Part shown: in pieces, positions 1-9,350 of the stretch | Numbering within the stretch: position 1 is the stretch's first letter | Layout of the letters: each line of letters opens with the position of its first letter | NCBI GenBank assembly: GCA_963205105.1 | Contig: CAUJJW010000244.1 | Location: 1-40,982 of the forward strand | Direction: 5' to 3' | Origin: Verrucomicrobiota bacterium | Lineage (GTDB): Bacteria; Verrucomicrobiota; Verrucomicrobiia; Limisphaerales; CAIMTB01 | Length of the DNA stretch: 40,982 nucleotides | Translations under genes and position numbers: made by a program | Notes under the pieces: model-generated | What the model saw: only the letters and a program-made list of their open reading frames with translations | What the model was told of the DNA's origin: nothing | Databases searched by the model: none

Positions 1-2043
1 GGGCCGCCGGTGGAAATCACGCCCCTGCAGGTTTCGCGCAGTGCCGACGGCCGCAAGTTCACCCTGCGCACGCCGGCAAACTTCCCCCCAGGCCAGTATG
101 TCGTGACGGGCAGCGGCCCGAACGTCCAGGCCATGCGCTGGGAATTCCTGTTCCGCGATGTGCCCAACGAAGCCACCGGAACATTCGTGGGCGCCGGCAC
201 CGGGATCGGCACCACCTGGAAACACTACCCCGGCCCCGGCGTCGGCGACGAACTGCTCGTCAACCTTCCCGGCGTCACCGCGCCGATCGAAGTGCGGGAC
301 TTGAAGTCGTTGATCGCCCAAACGCCCATCCAATTCCGGCAACAGGTGGTCAATGTCCAGGAACCCATCCAGGCCCTGGGTGGGTTGGAAATCATCAACA
401 CACGGTTCGGACCGGGCGTGACACACGTTTACGGTCCGTTGGTGGTCGCCCGTCCGATCGCGAGTTCTGCCAATGACGTCGGCCCCCACATCCTCAATGC
501 CTACGGCGGCGGCACGTTTCTCAATACCCTGCAGTTCTCCGATCCGAACGGCGCACTGATCAATCACCCGGGCAGCACCCTGATCCTGAGCAACACAGCC
601 GGCGTCGCCAACACCGGCATCAGTCGTACCAACGCCGGACGACTGGTGAACCTCGGCACGATGAGGACGCTCGCCAATCCCGACAGCACCGCCCCCGCCA
701 TCCCGCTCGAGGATGTGCGCCTGCGCAACGACGGCCGGGTCGAGGTCGCCACCGGCAAGTTGAAGATCTCGCATCTCGACAACGAAGGGGTGATCGAGGT
801 GACCGCCGGGACCAAGCTGTTCCTGCCGGCCCGCCTCCGCGGGGGTGTTTCCTCGCAGCTCATCGGGGACGGCGACGTCGAGTTCGGCGAGTTCATCGCC
901 GGCCGCAGGCCCGTCGTTCTTCCCGCGGACGCAGAGATCCGTGGGGACTTCGATATCCGCGGAAACGTGACGCTGGCGGCGGGCAACCTGACCCTGTGGC
1001 GACCCTTCATCCATCCGGCGGGCCTCGTGGAACTGCAGAATCAAGGCAATCTCACGCTGCTGGGGGCCGCGCAGATCGGCAGGCTCGCCATGCCTCAGGG
1101 CAGACTACTGGCCAACGGCGACGTGGAGATCGGCGCCTTCGACGCCCTTCAGTTCGCCTCCTTCCGCGCCGCCAGCCGCATCCGAATCACCGGGAATGCC
1201 AGCCTGGTCAAGGGCTTCGAGGCCACCGGGCCTGGTTTGGTGGAATTCCTGGGCACGACCACCCTCGCGGACAATGCATCGGGCACCAGCGTCCAGGTGG
1301 GCAACGCCACCGTGCGCAACCGCGGCACCTGGAGATATACCGCTGGCGTCGACAATCGGATCATCACACAGCCCGAGAACGGCCGGCCGGGCACCGGAGT
1401 CTTCGAGAACGCGGGCGTGATCGAGCAGGCGGGCGGCAAGTCCCTCACCTTCACCTGCCCATTCCGCAACGCAGGCCGGTTCGTCGGCGATCTGGGACCG
1501 GTGGTGATCGATGCCCGCAAGACCGCTGGCACCGCGAACAACGGCGCCTACCTTCCCCAGCCCGGGAGTGAATTCGTGCTCAACGGCACCCCCTTTCGGC
1601 AGGCCTACGTCGGGGAACTCGACCTGGCGGCCGGCACCCTGCGCGGGACGGGCTCGATCGAACCCGGCGTCGCCGCCGGCGACGTGCTCCGCAAAGTCAC
1701 CAACCGCGGAATCCTCCGCGTGGGCAATCCGACGGGAGAGATCTTCGTGCGCGCGCAGAACTTCGAACAGACCTCGACCGGCGAAACCATCGTCACGCTG
1801 TCCGCCACAGGCTCGAGCCTGCTCCGACTCCGCGAGAGCGCGACGCTGGCCGGAACGCTGACCGTCGAACTGGCCCCCGGATTCACGCCTGCCCTGGGCG
1901 AGACCTTTACCGTGATCCGCTTCACGGGACGCACCGGCGAATTCCAAAGCGTCAAACTCCCCGACCTCGGCGCCGGCAGGAAACTCTCGGTCGTCTACGG
2001 AAACGGAAGCGCCAGCGTGGCCCTCCTCGTGGTGGCGCAGTGA
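1..2043 (+). CDS. Large secreted beta-solenoid (autotransporter/adhesin-like) protein, 5' truncated
   Basis: The frame is open from base 1, so the gene begins upstream of the window; the first possible start inside (GTG at 10) is probably internal. The visible ~680 residues are Gly/Asn/Val/Leu-rich with irregular repeats of the kind N.G.L.L..G...I and repeated phrases such as NRGTWRY, NAGVIEQ and NRGILRVG, typical of right-handed beta-helix passenger domains. The C-terminus (roughly the last 70 residues, containing AGTLTVELAPGF and a GETFTVI segment) resembles the closing module of filamentous-haemagglutinin/autotransporter-like surface proteins of Verrucomicrobiota and Planctomycetota. No beta-barrel, LPXTG or PEP-CTERM anchor is seen at the end. 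Likely exported and structural or adhesive; the exact role is unknown. Nothing co-directional follows it closely. Confidence 0.75.
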   Translation, partial: GPPVEITPLQVSRSADGRKFTLRTPANFPPGQYVVTGSGPNVQAMRWEFLFRDVPNEATGTFVGAGTGIGTTWKHYPGPGVGDELLVNLPGVTAPIEVRDLKSLIAQTPIQFRQQVVNVQEPIQALGGLEIINTRFGPGVTHVYGPLVVARPIASSANDVGPHILNAYGGGTFLNTLQFSDPNGALINHPGSTLILSNTAGVANTGISRTNAGRLVNLGTMRTLANPDSTAPAIPLEDVRLRNDGRVEVATGKLKISHLDNEGVIEVTAGTKLFLPARLRGGVSSQLIGDGDVEFGEFIAGRRPVVLPADAEIRGDFDIRGNVTLAAGNLTLWRPFIHPAGLVELQNQGNLTLLGAAQIGRLAMPQGRLLANGDVEIGAFDALQFASFRAASRIRITGNASLVKGFEATGPGLVEFLGTTTLADNASGTSVQVGNATVRNRGTWRYTAGVDNRIITQPENGRPGTGVFENAGVIEQAGGKSLTFTCPFRNAGRFVGDLGPVVIDARKTAGTANNGAYLPQPGSEFVLNGTPFRQAYVGELDLAAGTLRGTGSIEPGVAAGDVLRKVTNRGILRVGNPTGEIFVRAQNFEQTSTGETIVTLSATGSSLLRLRESATLAGTLTVELAPGFTPALGETFTVIRFTGRTGEFQSVKLPDLGAGRKLSVVYGNGSASVALLVVAQ

Positions 2044-2071
2044 GCCAACGAAACGCCTTCTCGCCACACCA

Positions 2072-2308
2072 TCACCTTGCGCCTGCCCGAACCGTTTCAC
2101 GGCGACTGCCGCCGCGGGGTCCATTCCCGTGGTTCTCCATCAGGACCAAGGCGTGGATCTCCACCTGGAACCCATCGCGCAGCTCGGCCACGCGCCCAAG
2201 AAACCTCCGGCGATAGGTGTCGGTTCGAACGATGGATTCACGGTGGTTTCCTCGATTCACCACATGATGCCAGCCACCTGCCACAACCACCCGAAGCTTC
2301 CGCGCCAT
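2072..2308 (-). pseudogene. REP-associated tyrosine transposase (RAYT, Y1/IS200-like) N-terminal remnant
   Basis: The minus strand encodes a protein opening MARKLRV, followed by GGWHHVVNRGN, the conserved first strand of Y1 transposases (usual form HV.NRG), then RTDTYRRRFLGRVAEL and a segment ending in MENH. At the place where the family has its HUH metal-binding pair (NHFH or NHYH) the sequence runs into GNGPRGGSRRE and stops. About two thirds of the protein, including the catalytic tyrosine helix, is missing. The ATG at 2308 is chosen because MARKLR is the usual start; the frame is open slightly further upstream. It is a dead copy. Such enzymes move REP-like hairpins, which are common in this window (9.35 kb, 27.4-28.6 kb, 39.0 kb). 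Confidence 0.7.
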
Positions 2309-2372
2309 GGCGAAATGCTCCCCAAGCGGTTCGTGAATACCCAATGTCGTGACTTGGCCCCATGGAAACTTT

Positions 2373-2611
2373 CCCGATGCGTGGACGGAGGTCTTTCGTC
2401 ATATCCCTTTGTCGGATGAACCGCCGAGTCACCGAGGCACGGAGCAGAGAGGAGGGGTTCCGTCCGTCGAGGGTCGATCCGGGTCGCTTGCTGATCATTC
2501 AAAGGACATCTCTGTGCCTTGGTGTCTCCGTGGTTCATCTTCCCCATCCCCATCCACTGGAGAACGTGATGGTCAGGTCATTCCTTACTACAATTCCTCC
2601 GCTTTCTCTGG
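2373..2611 (+). repeat. Solo copy of the GxxExxY-flanking repeat
   Basis: This ~240 bp block starts at CCCGATGCGTGG and ends at GCTTTCTCTGG. It contains an imperfect inverted repeat: GAACCGCCGAG near 2418 pairs with the complement of CTCCGTGGTTC near 2526-2536, around a loop carrying TGATCATTCAAAGGA. The left ~45 bp match the outer end of the repeat at 18810-18972, and the right ~80 bp match the outer end of the repeat at 19389-19583. Those two copies flank the GxxExxY gene. This copy therefore looks like what remains when the two flanking repeats recombine and the gene is lost, as in a solo LTR. No protein-coding content is evident. Confidence 0.75.
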
Positions 2612-2695
2612 CCCTGGAGGGTCATGGTGCCGGTTTCGGCGCGTGCCGGAGGCGAATGAGGGAGGTCAGTGCATGCCAACGAAATCGTCGACCTG

Positions 2696-3163
2696 CTACG
2701 GTTGTCGGAGTCGATAGAAGGTGTTTCTGACGGGCGCGGGAACCGTGACCGACACGCGACCGGCGTTGGTTTGGATGGGGAGGGATACCCGGGTCCAGGC
2801 GGTGGCCGCGGTCGGCGTGGCCAGGGCCGGGGTTTGCTCGAGTACGAAGGCCGAGGCTGTCACCGGCCAGAAGAGCCGCACGCCGGGCCCGGCGAGACGT
2901 TCCGCGCCCAGGGTGGGAGAGTCGGACGGCTGCACGACGACGGCGTTCGCCCAGAAGCCACCGAGCAGCGAATAGTCCCCGCCGCCGAAGGTGGTGCCGA
3001 CACCGTGTTGACCCACGGAACCGATCGCGGCGTAGGCGACTCCAGCGCTCCCTGGCCCGCCGCCGCCGGCGATGACGAACCTGGGCAGGGAATACTGAGC
3101 GTGGAGGCGAGGCGAGGCGAGGCCAGCGGCGACGATCAGCAGGGTGTGTGGCAGGTACTTCAT
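2696..3163 (-). CDS. Small secreted beta-rich protein of unknown function
   Basis: 155 residues from the ATG at 3163; the frame is open further upstream but MKYLPHTLLIVAAGLASPRLHA is a clear signal peptide with an AQA-like cleavage region. The mature part is Gly/Ala/Val-rich and includes GGGDYSLLGGFW, a phrase seen in many exported Verrucomicrobiota proteins, and ends in NTFYRLRQP, a C-terminus common among secreted proteins of this phylum. It starts 19 bases after the stop of the exo/endonuclease gene on the same strand, so the two are probably cotranscribed. I do not recognise a functional domain. Confidence 0.6.
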   Translation of the reverse strand: MKYLPHTLLIVAAGLASPRLHAQYSLPRFVIAGGGGPGSAGVAYAAIGSVGQHGVGTTFGGGDYSLLGGFWANAVVVQPSDSPTLGAERLAGPGVRLFWPVTASAFVLEQTPALATPTAATAWTRVSLPIQTNAGRVSVTVPAPVRNTFYRLRQP

Positions 3164-3182
3164 GGGCGGAAGGCAGGGAAGG

Positions 3183-4427
3183 TCATCGCCTGCCCAAGAT
3201 CGAGGGCCCCTTGGCGGAGGTGATGGTGATGGGGCCGCGACTTGGGTTGATGGTGAGACCCACGCTGCTGGAGGTGTTCTGGAGGGTGAGGGTTCCATTT
3301 TCCTTAAGGACGTCCAGGGCGTTGGTGATCGAGCGGAACGGGTACAAGGGCGTCCCCGCTTCGCAATCGGCTGAACTGGGCCCGAATTTCACCTCCGCGC
3401 TCTGCAGGAGCAGCCGGAACTCGACTTCGATGGCGTAGTGGTCGGACGGATAGCACCCGGCTTCGCCGCATCCGCCGGGATAGGTGTCCCGTCGGATGAC
3501 CGCCCTGGAGGGAGCGAAATCGCCCCCCGTGTGCAGAATGTGGTCAATGGGATCGCCGCGGGATTCCCCGGAGAAACCGTGGGCCGTCTTTTCGAATTCG
3601 GAAACCGTCGGGATCGCCTCGCGATAGCTATTGACCAGCGGAAGGCTTGGGATTGGGACGGCTCCGGGCTGAACGGAGCAATCCGAGGAAGGCGGGTAGG
3701 TCGTCCTTCCCAGGAGGATGTCGAACGGAGAGTCGGATTCCGCGCAGTTGAAGTCTCCCAGCAGGATCACCGGCGCTCCCGCGGCGATCTTTGAAATGCG
3801 TTCCCGGATCAGGGCCGCGGAGTAATCCCGTGCGGCGGAGTCCAGGGACCAGTGGCTGTTGAAGACGTAGAAGTCGGTGCCGGTGTAATTGTCGATCAAC
3901 CGCACCCAGGAGGTGATCCGGAAATTGCCGGTTTCCCTGGGGTGCTTCGACGGCACATCCGGCGTGCAGCTCATCCAGAACGTCCCCGTATCGAAGGGCG
4001 TGAAGCGGTCGATGCGGAAGAAGATGGCGCAGTGCTCGCCGTCGCCGCGGTCCAGCGCGTAGTACCCGTGCTTCGGGAACCAGCCCGAGATGTCCCGGAG
4101 CTGCGAAGCGCGTGTGGTGGCAAAGGGAGCTGGGTTCTTGACCTCCTGGAGACCGAAGATGTCCGGGGAATAGGCGGTCAGGAACGCTCGGGCGACGTCG
4201 CGACGGGCGGTGGCGGCCCCGCCTTTGAACCATTGGTTCTCGCAATCCGAGAAGCAGCTCGACCAGCCGTCGTCGAAGCGCACGTTGAAGCTCCAGACCT
4301 TGATCGCGTTGCAGTTGGCGGCCCTTGCGACGGGTGCCAGAAGGGCGGCCAGCATCCATATGCCGAGCACCAACCTCCCGACCGCTGGACGCTCGTCGTC
4401 GGCAGACCTGGATCGTAGCGTGGTCAT
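3183..4427 (-). CDS. Exported endonuclease/exonuclease/phosphatase-family hydrolase with C-terminal beta-helix-like tail
   Basis: 414 residues with an N-terminal hydrophobic segment (about 19-36, ending ARA), so probably exported. The EEP fold is clear: IKVWSFNVRFDDG opens the domain (catalytic Asn), IFGLQEVKN carries the metal-binding Glu, VFNSHWS the first His, ILLGDFNC the Asp/Asn pair, DPIDHIL the Asp, and PSDHYAIEVEF the terminal catalytic His. These phosphodiesterases cleave nucleic acids, phospholipid head groups or inositol phosphates; substrate cannot be chosen from sequence. The last ~70 residues (from SAEVKFG) form a separate module resembling the parallel beta-helix of pectin-lyase-like surface proteins, cut short after one or two coils. 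Many cysteines suit an oxidising extracytoplasmic location. Gene order places it second of three secreted-protein genes. Confidence 0.8.
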   Translation of the reverse strand: MTTLRSRSADDERPAVGRLVLGIWMLAALLAPVARAANCNAIKVWSFNVRFDDGWSSCFSDCENQWFKGGAATARRDVARAFLTAYSPDIFGLQEVKNPAPFATTRASQLRDISGWFPKHGYYALDRGDGEHCAIFFRIDRFTPFDTGTFWMSCTPDVPSKHPRETGNFRITSWVRLIDNYTGTDFYVFNSHWSLDSAARDYSAALIRERISKIAAGAPVILLGDFNCAESDSPFDILLGRTTYPPSSDCSVQPGAVPIPSLPLVNSYREAIPTVSEFEKTAHGFSGESRGDPIDHILHTGGDFAPSRAVIRRDTYPGGCGEAGCYPSDHYAIEVEFRLLLQSAEVKFGPSSADCEAGTPLYPFRSITNALDVLKENGTLTLQNTSSSVGLTINPSRGPITITSAKGPSILGRR

Positions 4428-4449
4428 GCAGGGAAGGGGTGGAGGAGGT

Positions 4450-6273
4450 TTACTGCAGGCTCACCAGCACCAGCACCATGCCCTTACCCTTCGGCAACGG
4501 CGTCATCGCCTTGCCGAGAATCGCGCCGAAGGCCCGTGACCGGTCGGCCGCCTTCATGGCATGGCCGGGTGCGGTCGCCGAGGTGAGCAGATCCCCGGGG
4601 GCAATGGCGCCGCCGGTATCCGCGTCGGCATGGCACCAGACCCGGCCGGTCAACGCGACCGGATAGTGTCCGGTGGCGGCCGTCCCGTTCTGCTGAAGCA
4701 TCAGGCCAGGCTGAATGCCGTTGGCACCGCTCACGATGCCCGCCACCGTCGAGTCGTACGCCCGGCTGCAGAGACGCAATTCACCTGGCCGGTCCGCATC
4801 GATGGCCACAACCATGCCGGGTTCGATGGTGGATTCGCTTCGGACCTCGAAGGGTTCGGCGATGTCCGCGCCCCCATTGATCTGGATATAGTCGCAGGTC
4901 AGTTTGCCGTTGCCGTTGCCGTCCACCGCCATGATGGCCTTGGCGGTGCCGGCGTTGTTGTGCACGGCGATGGTGCCGGTGGCTCGGATGTTCCCGCCGA
5001 CGTCGAGTCTTTCGGTCGGACTGGAGGTCCCGACGCCCACCTGGCCCTGAGAGGTGACGACCAGGCGCGCCGCGATCGCGGTGCGGTCGATGATCTGGAA
5101 GGTTCCGCCCAGATCGGTGCCATCCTTGCCGCCGCTGGCCTGGAGGGTCCAACGTCGGTTGTTCTCCGCGCTTTGGAGGCTGAGTTCGGTATCGCTCGGG
5201 CCCACCAGATGGAGAACGGTGCTTGGATTATTCGTGCCGATGCCGACGCGGCCGGCGTTGACGATCTGATCGCCGGTGAATGAGTTGCCGCCGGTGCGCA
5301 GCGCCACGGCGGCCGGGAGCCGTGATTCCGGCAGGACACCCGACAGGCTGGCCGCTCCGATGCCGGTCAAGCCGCTACCATCGCCGATGTAGCCCGACGC
5401 CTTGACCACCCCGGCGACGTCCAGTTGGGTCGTGGGGTTCCTGGTGCCCACGCCGACCTTGCCATCCGTCGCGATGGTCATGGCCGAGAGACGATTCGCC
5501 AGTCCGGCTCCCAGCCATTGGAAATGAATCTGGTTCGCTTCGTTGGCGATGATGAAGTCCTGGGCGACATTGGTGATGCCTTGGTCGGTCCTCAGGTGCA
5601 ACCGCGCCGAACCTGCTCCCTGGATGATCTGAAGGCCGTCTCCGCGGGGGCTGCGGCTATGGAGTCCCTCCCAGCCGGTGGGATAGCCGAGCGAGGTGAT
5701 CGGTTGGGTCAGGCCGATACCGACGTTGCCGGAGGCGTAGGAGAGGGCAGTGCCCGTGCGGTCCCAAAGGCTGGCCGAAGGCGCGATGTGTGCGGGTCCG
5801 ATCGAGCCGGAGACGATCGCCGCCGGTCCCACGGAACCGGCGGCGATCTGGCCGGCACCGATTTGTCCGGTAAGTCCCGTGGCGCTGGATCGGGCCGCGA
5901 ACATCGCATACGGGGTGGGTGTTATCGGTGTCCGAGGGCTGAGTTCCGTGGGGGCGGTGGCGCTCCCTCCCGGCCGCACCGCGATCTGCAGCCACCGCGA
6001 CGAGCCATCGAAGGCACCCGGCCCAAAGTCGAGGGTGACCGCGAAAAGGCCGTCGGCGACCACCAGGTTGTCCGCCACATGGGGGGCACCTACCGTGCGC
6101 CCGCCGATCGCGGCGTCGTGGAGCGTGAAGGTGAGATCCTGGGGGCCATTCACGACCGCGCCGGCCTGCGTCAGAACACCCTGGTAGGTAAAGGCCGAAC
6201 CTTGGGAGTAGGCCGAAAGCACGGTCGGCCCAAGGCCGATGGCACAGAGAACGAGGAATCGAAGCGTCTTCAT
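4450..6273 (-). CDS. Large secreted tail-fibre-like protein with VGIGT repeats
   Basis: 607 residues from ATG at 6273 with a signal peptide (about 1-24, ending SAYSQG). An N-terminal module (FTYQGVLTQAGAVVNGPQDLTFTLHDA, shown here only in part: FTYQGVLTQAG) is typical of exported proteins of Planctomycetota and Verrucomicrobiota. The centre has collagen- or fibre-like repeats, including three or more copies of VGIGT.NP...LDV and a GDGSGLTGI motif, as in phage tail fibres and the stalks of intramolecular-chaperone (peptidase S74) proteins. The C-terminal part (GADIAEPFE onwards) matches the tail commonly following such stalks. No S74 catalytic dyad was identified. Likely a trimeric cell-surface fibre. 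It is followed after 22 bases by the EEP hydrolase gene on the same strand. Confidence 0.7.
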   Translation of the reverse strand: MKTLRFLVLCAIGLGPTVLSAYSQGSAFTYQGVLTQAGAVVNGPQDLTFTLHDAAIGGRTVGAPHVADNLVVADGLFAVTLDFGPGAFDGSSRWLQIAVRPGGSATAPTELSPRTPITPTPYAMFAARSSATGLTGQIGAGQIAAGSVGPAAIVSGSIGPAHIAPSASLWDRTGTALSYASGNVGIGLTQPITSLGYPTGWEGLHSRSPRGDGLQIIQGAGSARLHLRTDQGITNVAQDFIIANEANQIHFQWLGAGLANRLSAMTIATDGKVGVGTRNPTTQLDVAGVVKASGYIGDGSGLTGIGAASLSGVLPESRLPAAVALRTGGNSFTGDQIVNAGRVGIGTNNPSTVLHLVGPSDTELSLQSAENNRRWTLQASGGKDGTDLGGTFQIIDRTAIAARLVVTSQGQVGVGTSSPTERLDVGGNIRATGTIAVHNNAGTAKAIMAVDGNGNGKLTCDYIQINGGADIAEPFEVRSESTIEPGMVVAIDADRPGELRLCSRAYDSTVAGIVSGANGIQPGLMLQQNGTAATGHYPVALTGRVWCHADADTGGAIAPGDLLTSATAPGHAMKAADRSRAFGAILGKAMTPLPKGKGMVLVLVSLQ

Positions 6274-6371
6274 GGGATTCGCGAACGCACGGGTGATTTC
6301 ATGGGGATATTTCGCAGGCGCGAGCAGGTTGTTTCGCGGGGAAGTGAAATAATCGGGTGGGCACGATTCTC

Positions 6372-6392
6372 GCCCTCCTCGGAACGGAGGGC
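6372..6392 (-). terminator. Hairpin downstream of the kinase gene
   Basis: A 7-bp perfect stem (GCCCTCC / GGAGGGC) with a 7-nt loop lies 55 bases beyond the kinase stop. No T-run follows on the minus strand, so it is at best a weak or factor-dependent terminator, or a transcript-end stabiliser. The rest of 6274-6446 shows no gene. Confidence 0.3.
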
Positions 6393-6446
6393 TATGGGCT
6401 TGGCAAAGGAGGTGGCCGAACGGCGATACGGCGCCCCCGGGCTCCC

Positions 6447-8429
6447 TTACCGATGGATCTGGCAGCGCGGATGGGCGTTCGCGAAGGCCTGGATTCCCGC
6501 TTCGGTCACCCGCGTTTCGCGGAGATGGAGCACCTCAAGACCGACCAGTTGATGCAGCCTCGCCAGTCCCAGGTCCCCGATTGGCGTCCCGGTCAGGTTG
6601 AGTTCCACGAGGTTGGTCATGGCGGCGAGCACGCCAGCGCTCCGGTCCCCTACCGACAACGAAACGAGTTCGAGCTTCGTCAGTCGGCCGAAGCCGGGGA
6701 GGACTTTCACGAGATCCGCCTCACCCAGGTTCGCGCAGTAGCCCAGGCTCAGTTCAACGATACCCTCCCTGCTCGCCAGGTCCCGAAGGCCCTGGGCGGT
6801 GATGGCGGTTCCTTCCAAGCGGACTGTCCTGAGCCTTGGGCAGGAGGCCAGGACCCGGATGGTGCGGTCATCCAGCGTGGCGTAAAGAAAGTCGACCTCC
6901 CGGATGTGGGCAAGCCAGCGGGCCTCGGCGAGATCGCGCCCGGTGAGCCGGGGTGCGTGGCTGATGGTCAGCGATTCCAGCCGCTGCAGTCCGGCCAGAT
7001 GAGCGAACGTCTCGTCCGTGATCCGGTCGGAACCGCAGACGGTGAGGGATCGAAGATCGGGATTGTCGGCGAGGAACGACAACGAGGCATCGGTGATCCC
7101 GGGCAGGCGCAGGTAGACGTGGCGAAGCGTGGTTACCGCCTGGAGCACCCGGAATTCCTTCTCCGGGGGCGGCGGATCCGGAGGGGACGACTTCCAGCGG
7201 TCGAAGTGCAGGCCCACGATCCGAAGGTCGGAATCCGGGAGGTCGGCCTCCGATTTCACCGCAGTTTCCAGTCCGTCGTGGAGGATCCTGACCTCCGCGC
7301 CCTCGCGCAGCAGCCAGCGGGCGGCGTCGCGCACCGTGGGCGCGGGTCGGGGCGCCTCGATGGCGGTCGTCAGGAGGCCGAATCGAAGTGGGGGCAGGAT
7401 TGGACGTCCCCGGCCGAACACGAGGAGAACCGACCCCAGGACCAGGAGCGCGAGTGCCCCGAGGCTGGTGACCGCCAGCCACGATTGCGTCGACCACGGT
7501 TGCCGGGCGCCGGCGGCAGGTGAGGAAGCCGCCGTGGATTGCCCAGCCGTTCGAAACCCGGACATCGACGGCAGCGACTGGATCCTCTCCAGGTCCTGCC
7601 GCATCTCGGTGGCGGACTGGTAACGGTCCTCCCGACCTGGCTGCATCGCCTTGTCGATGATGGCATCGAAGCGGGGGTGGGTGCCGACGCGGACGCTCGG
7701 CATTTTCCACAAGCCTCGCGGCACCTCGCCCGTGAGCATCTGGTAGAGCGTCACTCCGAGCGAGTACAGGTCGGCGCGCGCGTCGAGCGCGGCCCCGGGT
7801 GTCCAGGCCTCCGGTGCGAGAAAGTCCGGGGTGCCGATGGCGACGTTGCCTGTCGTGCATCCGGACCGTGCTTGGTCCGCATGTCGTGCGAGGCCGAAGT
7901 CCGCGATCTTCACGCGGCCTTCCCCGGTGAGGAGCAGGTTGGACGGCTTGAGGTCGCGATGGATGATACCGTTCGCGTGGGCGTATTGAAGCGCCTCGCA
8001 AACCTGCGACATGATTGCCCCTGCCGTGTGGGCGGGGAGCTTTCCCTCCCGTTGGATGACCTGCGCCACGTCGGAGCCCTCGACATATTCCATGACGATG
8101 TAGCTCAGGTCTTCTGCCTGGCCCGAGTCGAACACGCTGACGATGCCGGGATGACTGAGCCTGGCCATCGTCCTGGCCTCGGACCGGAACCGTGCCGCGA
8201 AGTCCAGGCCCGCGTCGTCGACCAGCGCGGTGGGCAGCACTTTGACCGCCACCGTGCGATCGAGCGAAAGCTGCCGGGCCTGGAAGAGCGCGCCCATGCC
8301 GCCTTGCCCGATCAGCGCCAAAAACTGGAGGTGCGGCAGCAACGCCTGCAAATGCTCCAGCGCCGGGGGTTGCCAGCGGCGCGCGGGCGAGTCCCCGGGA
8401 GCTATTGGGCAAGTGTGGTCGTGATCCAC
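6447..8429 (-). CDS. Transmembrane Ser/Thr protein kinase with C-terminal leucine-rich repeats
   Basis: 660 residues, GTG start at 8429. The kinase domain (about 36-285) is intact: glycine loop GQGGMG at 41-46, VAVK lysine at 63, HRDLKPSN at 157-164, DFG at 177-179 and the APE region at 205-207. After a linker there is one transmembrane helix (about 317-338), then ~300 residues with leucine-rich repeats of the L..L.L....ITD type, which are presumably extracytoplasmic sensor or binding repeats. The layout is typical of Hanks-type kinases in Verrucomicrobiota and Planctomycetota. The start overlaps the 3' end of the ECF sigma gene by 28 bases, so translation is probably coupled and the two should form one signalling unit in which the kinase controls, or is expressed with, the sigma factor. 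A GTG inside the sigma gene is the only start that keeps the conserved N-terminus. Confidence 0.88.
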   Translation of the reverse strand: MDHDHTCPIAPGDSPARRWQPPALEHLQALLPHLQFLALIGQGGMGALFQARQLSLDRTVAVKVLPTALVDDAGLDFAARFRSEARTMARLSHPGIVSVFDSGQAEDLSYIVMEYVEGSDVAQVIQREGKLPAHTAGAIMSQVCEALQYAHANGIIHRDLKPSNLLLTGEGRVKIADFGLARHADQARSGCTTGNVAIGTPDFLAPEAWTPGAALDARADLYSLGVTLYQMLTGEVPRGLWKMPSVRVGTHPRFDAIIDKAMQPGREDRYQSATEMRQDLERIQSLPSMSGFRTAGQSTAASSPAAGARQPWSTQSWLAVTSLGALALLVLGSVLLVFGRGRPILPPLRFGLLTTAIEAPRPAPTVRDAARWLLREGAEVRILHDGLETAVKSEADLPDSDLRIVGLHFDRWKSSPPDPPPPEKEFRVLQAVTTLRHVYLRLPGITDASLSFLADNPDLRSLTVCGSDRITDETFAHLAGLQRLESLTISHAPRLTGRDLAEARWLAHIREVDFLYATLDDRTIRVLASCPRLRTVRLEGTAITAQGLRDLASREGIVELSLGYCANLGEADLVKVLPGFGRLTKLELVSLSVGDRSAGVLAAMTNLVELNLTGTPIGDLGLARLHQLVGLEVLHLRETRVTEAGIQAFANAHPRCQIHR

Positions 8430-9160
8430 TGGAGTTCCCCCTCGATTTCCTCCGGCCGTTGCACGGTTTGGGCGACCTCGTTCCGCAGCAGTTCCCGAAA
8501 TTTGTTTCTGGCGCGGAAGACCATCAGTCGCACGGCCGCTTCACTGGCGTCGAGACGGTCGGCGACCTCACGGTAGGAGGGAGGCGCCTCTTCCAGGAGC
8601 AGAAAGGGCAGCAGAGCTTCAAACACTCCCGCGCGCCCCGTTTCCTCGAAACTGTCCCGCAGCTTCTCGCGCACCTGCCTCAGCAAGAGTTGGGTCCAGG
8701 TGCGGGCAAACAGCTTCTCCGGGTCCCAATGATCGGCCGGTTCGAGCGTGTAGCGCTCCTCGGCGCGCAGTTCCTCGAAGGCGATGATCCGCCACCCCGC
8801 CCCGCGCTTGATCGCGCCCTGGCGCCGGTGGTGATCTGCGAGATGCCGTTCCAGCGAGGAGAGCAGGAATGTGCGGAGCCGGCCCCGCTGTGCCTGTGCG
8901 GCCTCGAAGGTCCGGTCTCCGAGGAGCTTCACGAAGAAGCTCTGCGTCAGATCCTCGGCATCCGGCCGCGGATGGCCGCGCCGACGGAGGAACGCGTACA
9001 CCGGATACCAGTACAGTTCGCAGAGTTCCTCCAAGGCTGCCTGGCGAGCGGCGGGTGCGTCGCGCACCTGGGTCACCAACGTCCAGCGGGTGGTGGGGAA
9101 CTCTGGCCTGCACCTCGGTGCACCCGTTGTGGGCGGACGATCTGCCGGTCCTAGTGTCAT
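8402..9160 (-). CDS. ECF-type RNA polymerase sigma factor
   Basis: 252 residues, ATG at 9160. It opens with FPTTRWTLV, the hallmark start of the large ECF-like family that accompanies Hanks kinases in these phyla. Region 2 lies around 45-110 (LYWYPVYAFLRRRGHPRPDAEDLTQSFF, read here as LYWYPVYAFLR then DAEDLTQ), with LRTFLLSSLERHLAD continuing helix 2. Region 4 lies around 185-230 (PPSYREVADRLDASEAAVR, the helix-turn-helix). It would direct core polymerase to a private promoter set. No anti-sigma factor is adjacent; the overlapping kinase is the likely regulator. The 445-bp stretch upstream contains an unusual phased repeat array (9479-9607) that could affect its expression. Confidence 0.88.
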   Translation of the reverse strand: MTLGPADRPPTTGAPRCRPEFPTTRWTLVTQVRDAPAARQAALEELCELYWYPVYAFLRRRGHPRPDAEDLTQSFFVKLLGDRTFEAAQAQRGRLRTFLLSSLERHLADHHRRQGAIKRGAGWRIIAFEELRAEERYTLEPADHWDPEKLFARTWTQLLLRQVREKLRDSFEETGRAGVFEALLPFLLLEEAPPSYREVADRLDASEAAVRLMVFRARNKFRELLRNEVAQTVQRPEEIEGELQWITTTLAQ

Positions 9161-9350
9161 CCAAGTTCCGGCATGCTAGGGGGATAGGAGCCCGGGGGCC
9201 AAGCCCATTTGGGGTGCCCGGTTCTTCGTCGCTGCGCCTGCAGAACCATCCCAGGCAATCCACTTCAACATGGGTTCGGTACAAGCTCTGCGCGGCCCGA
9301 ACGCCGTCGGGATACGGAATGGCACCTGGGCCGCTAGAGACGACGGAAAA

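Noticed and set aside
564..2124. Alternative frames inside the beta-solenoid gene
   Set aside because: Arg/Pro/Ala-rich composition and no motif; the plus-strand frame is continuous and repetitive as expected for the real protein.
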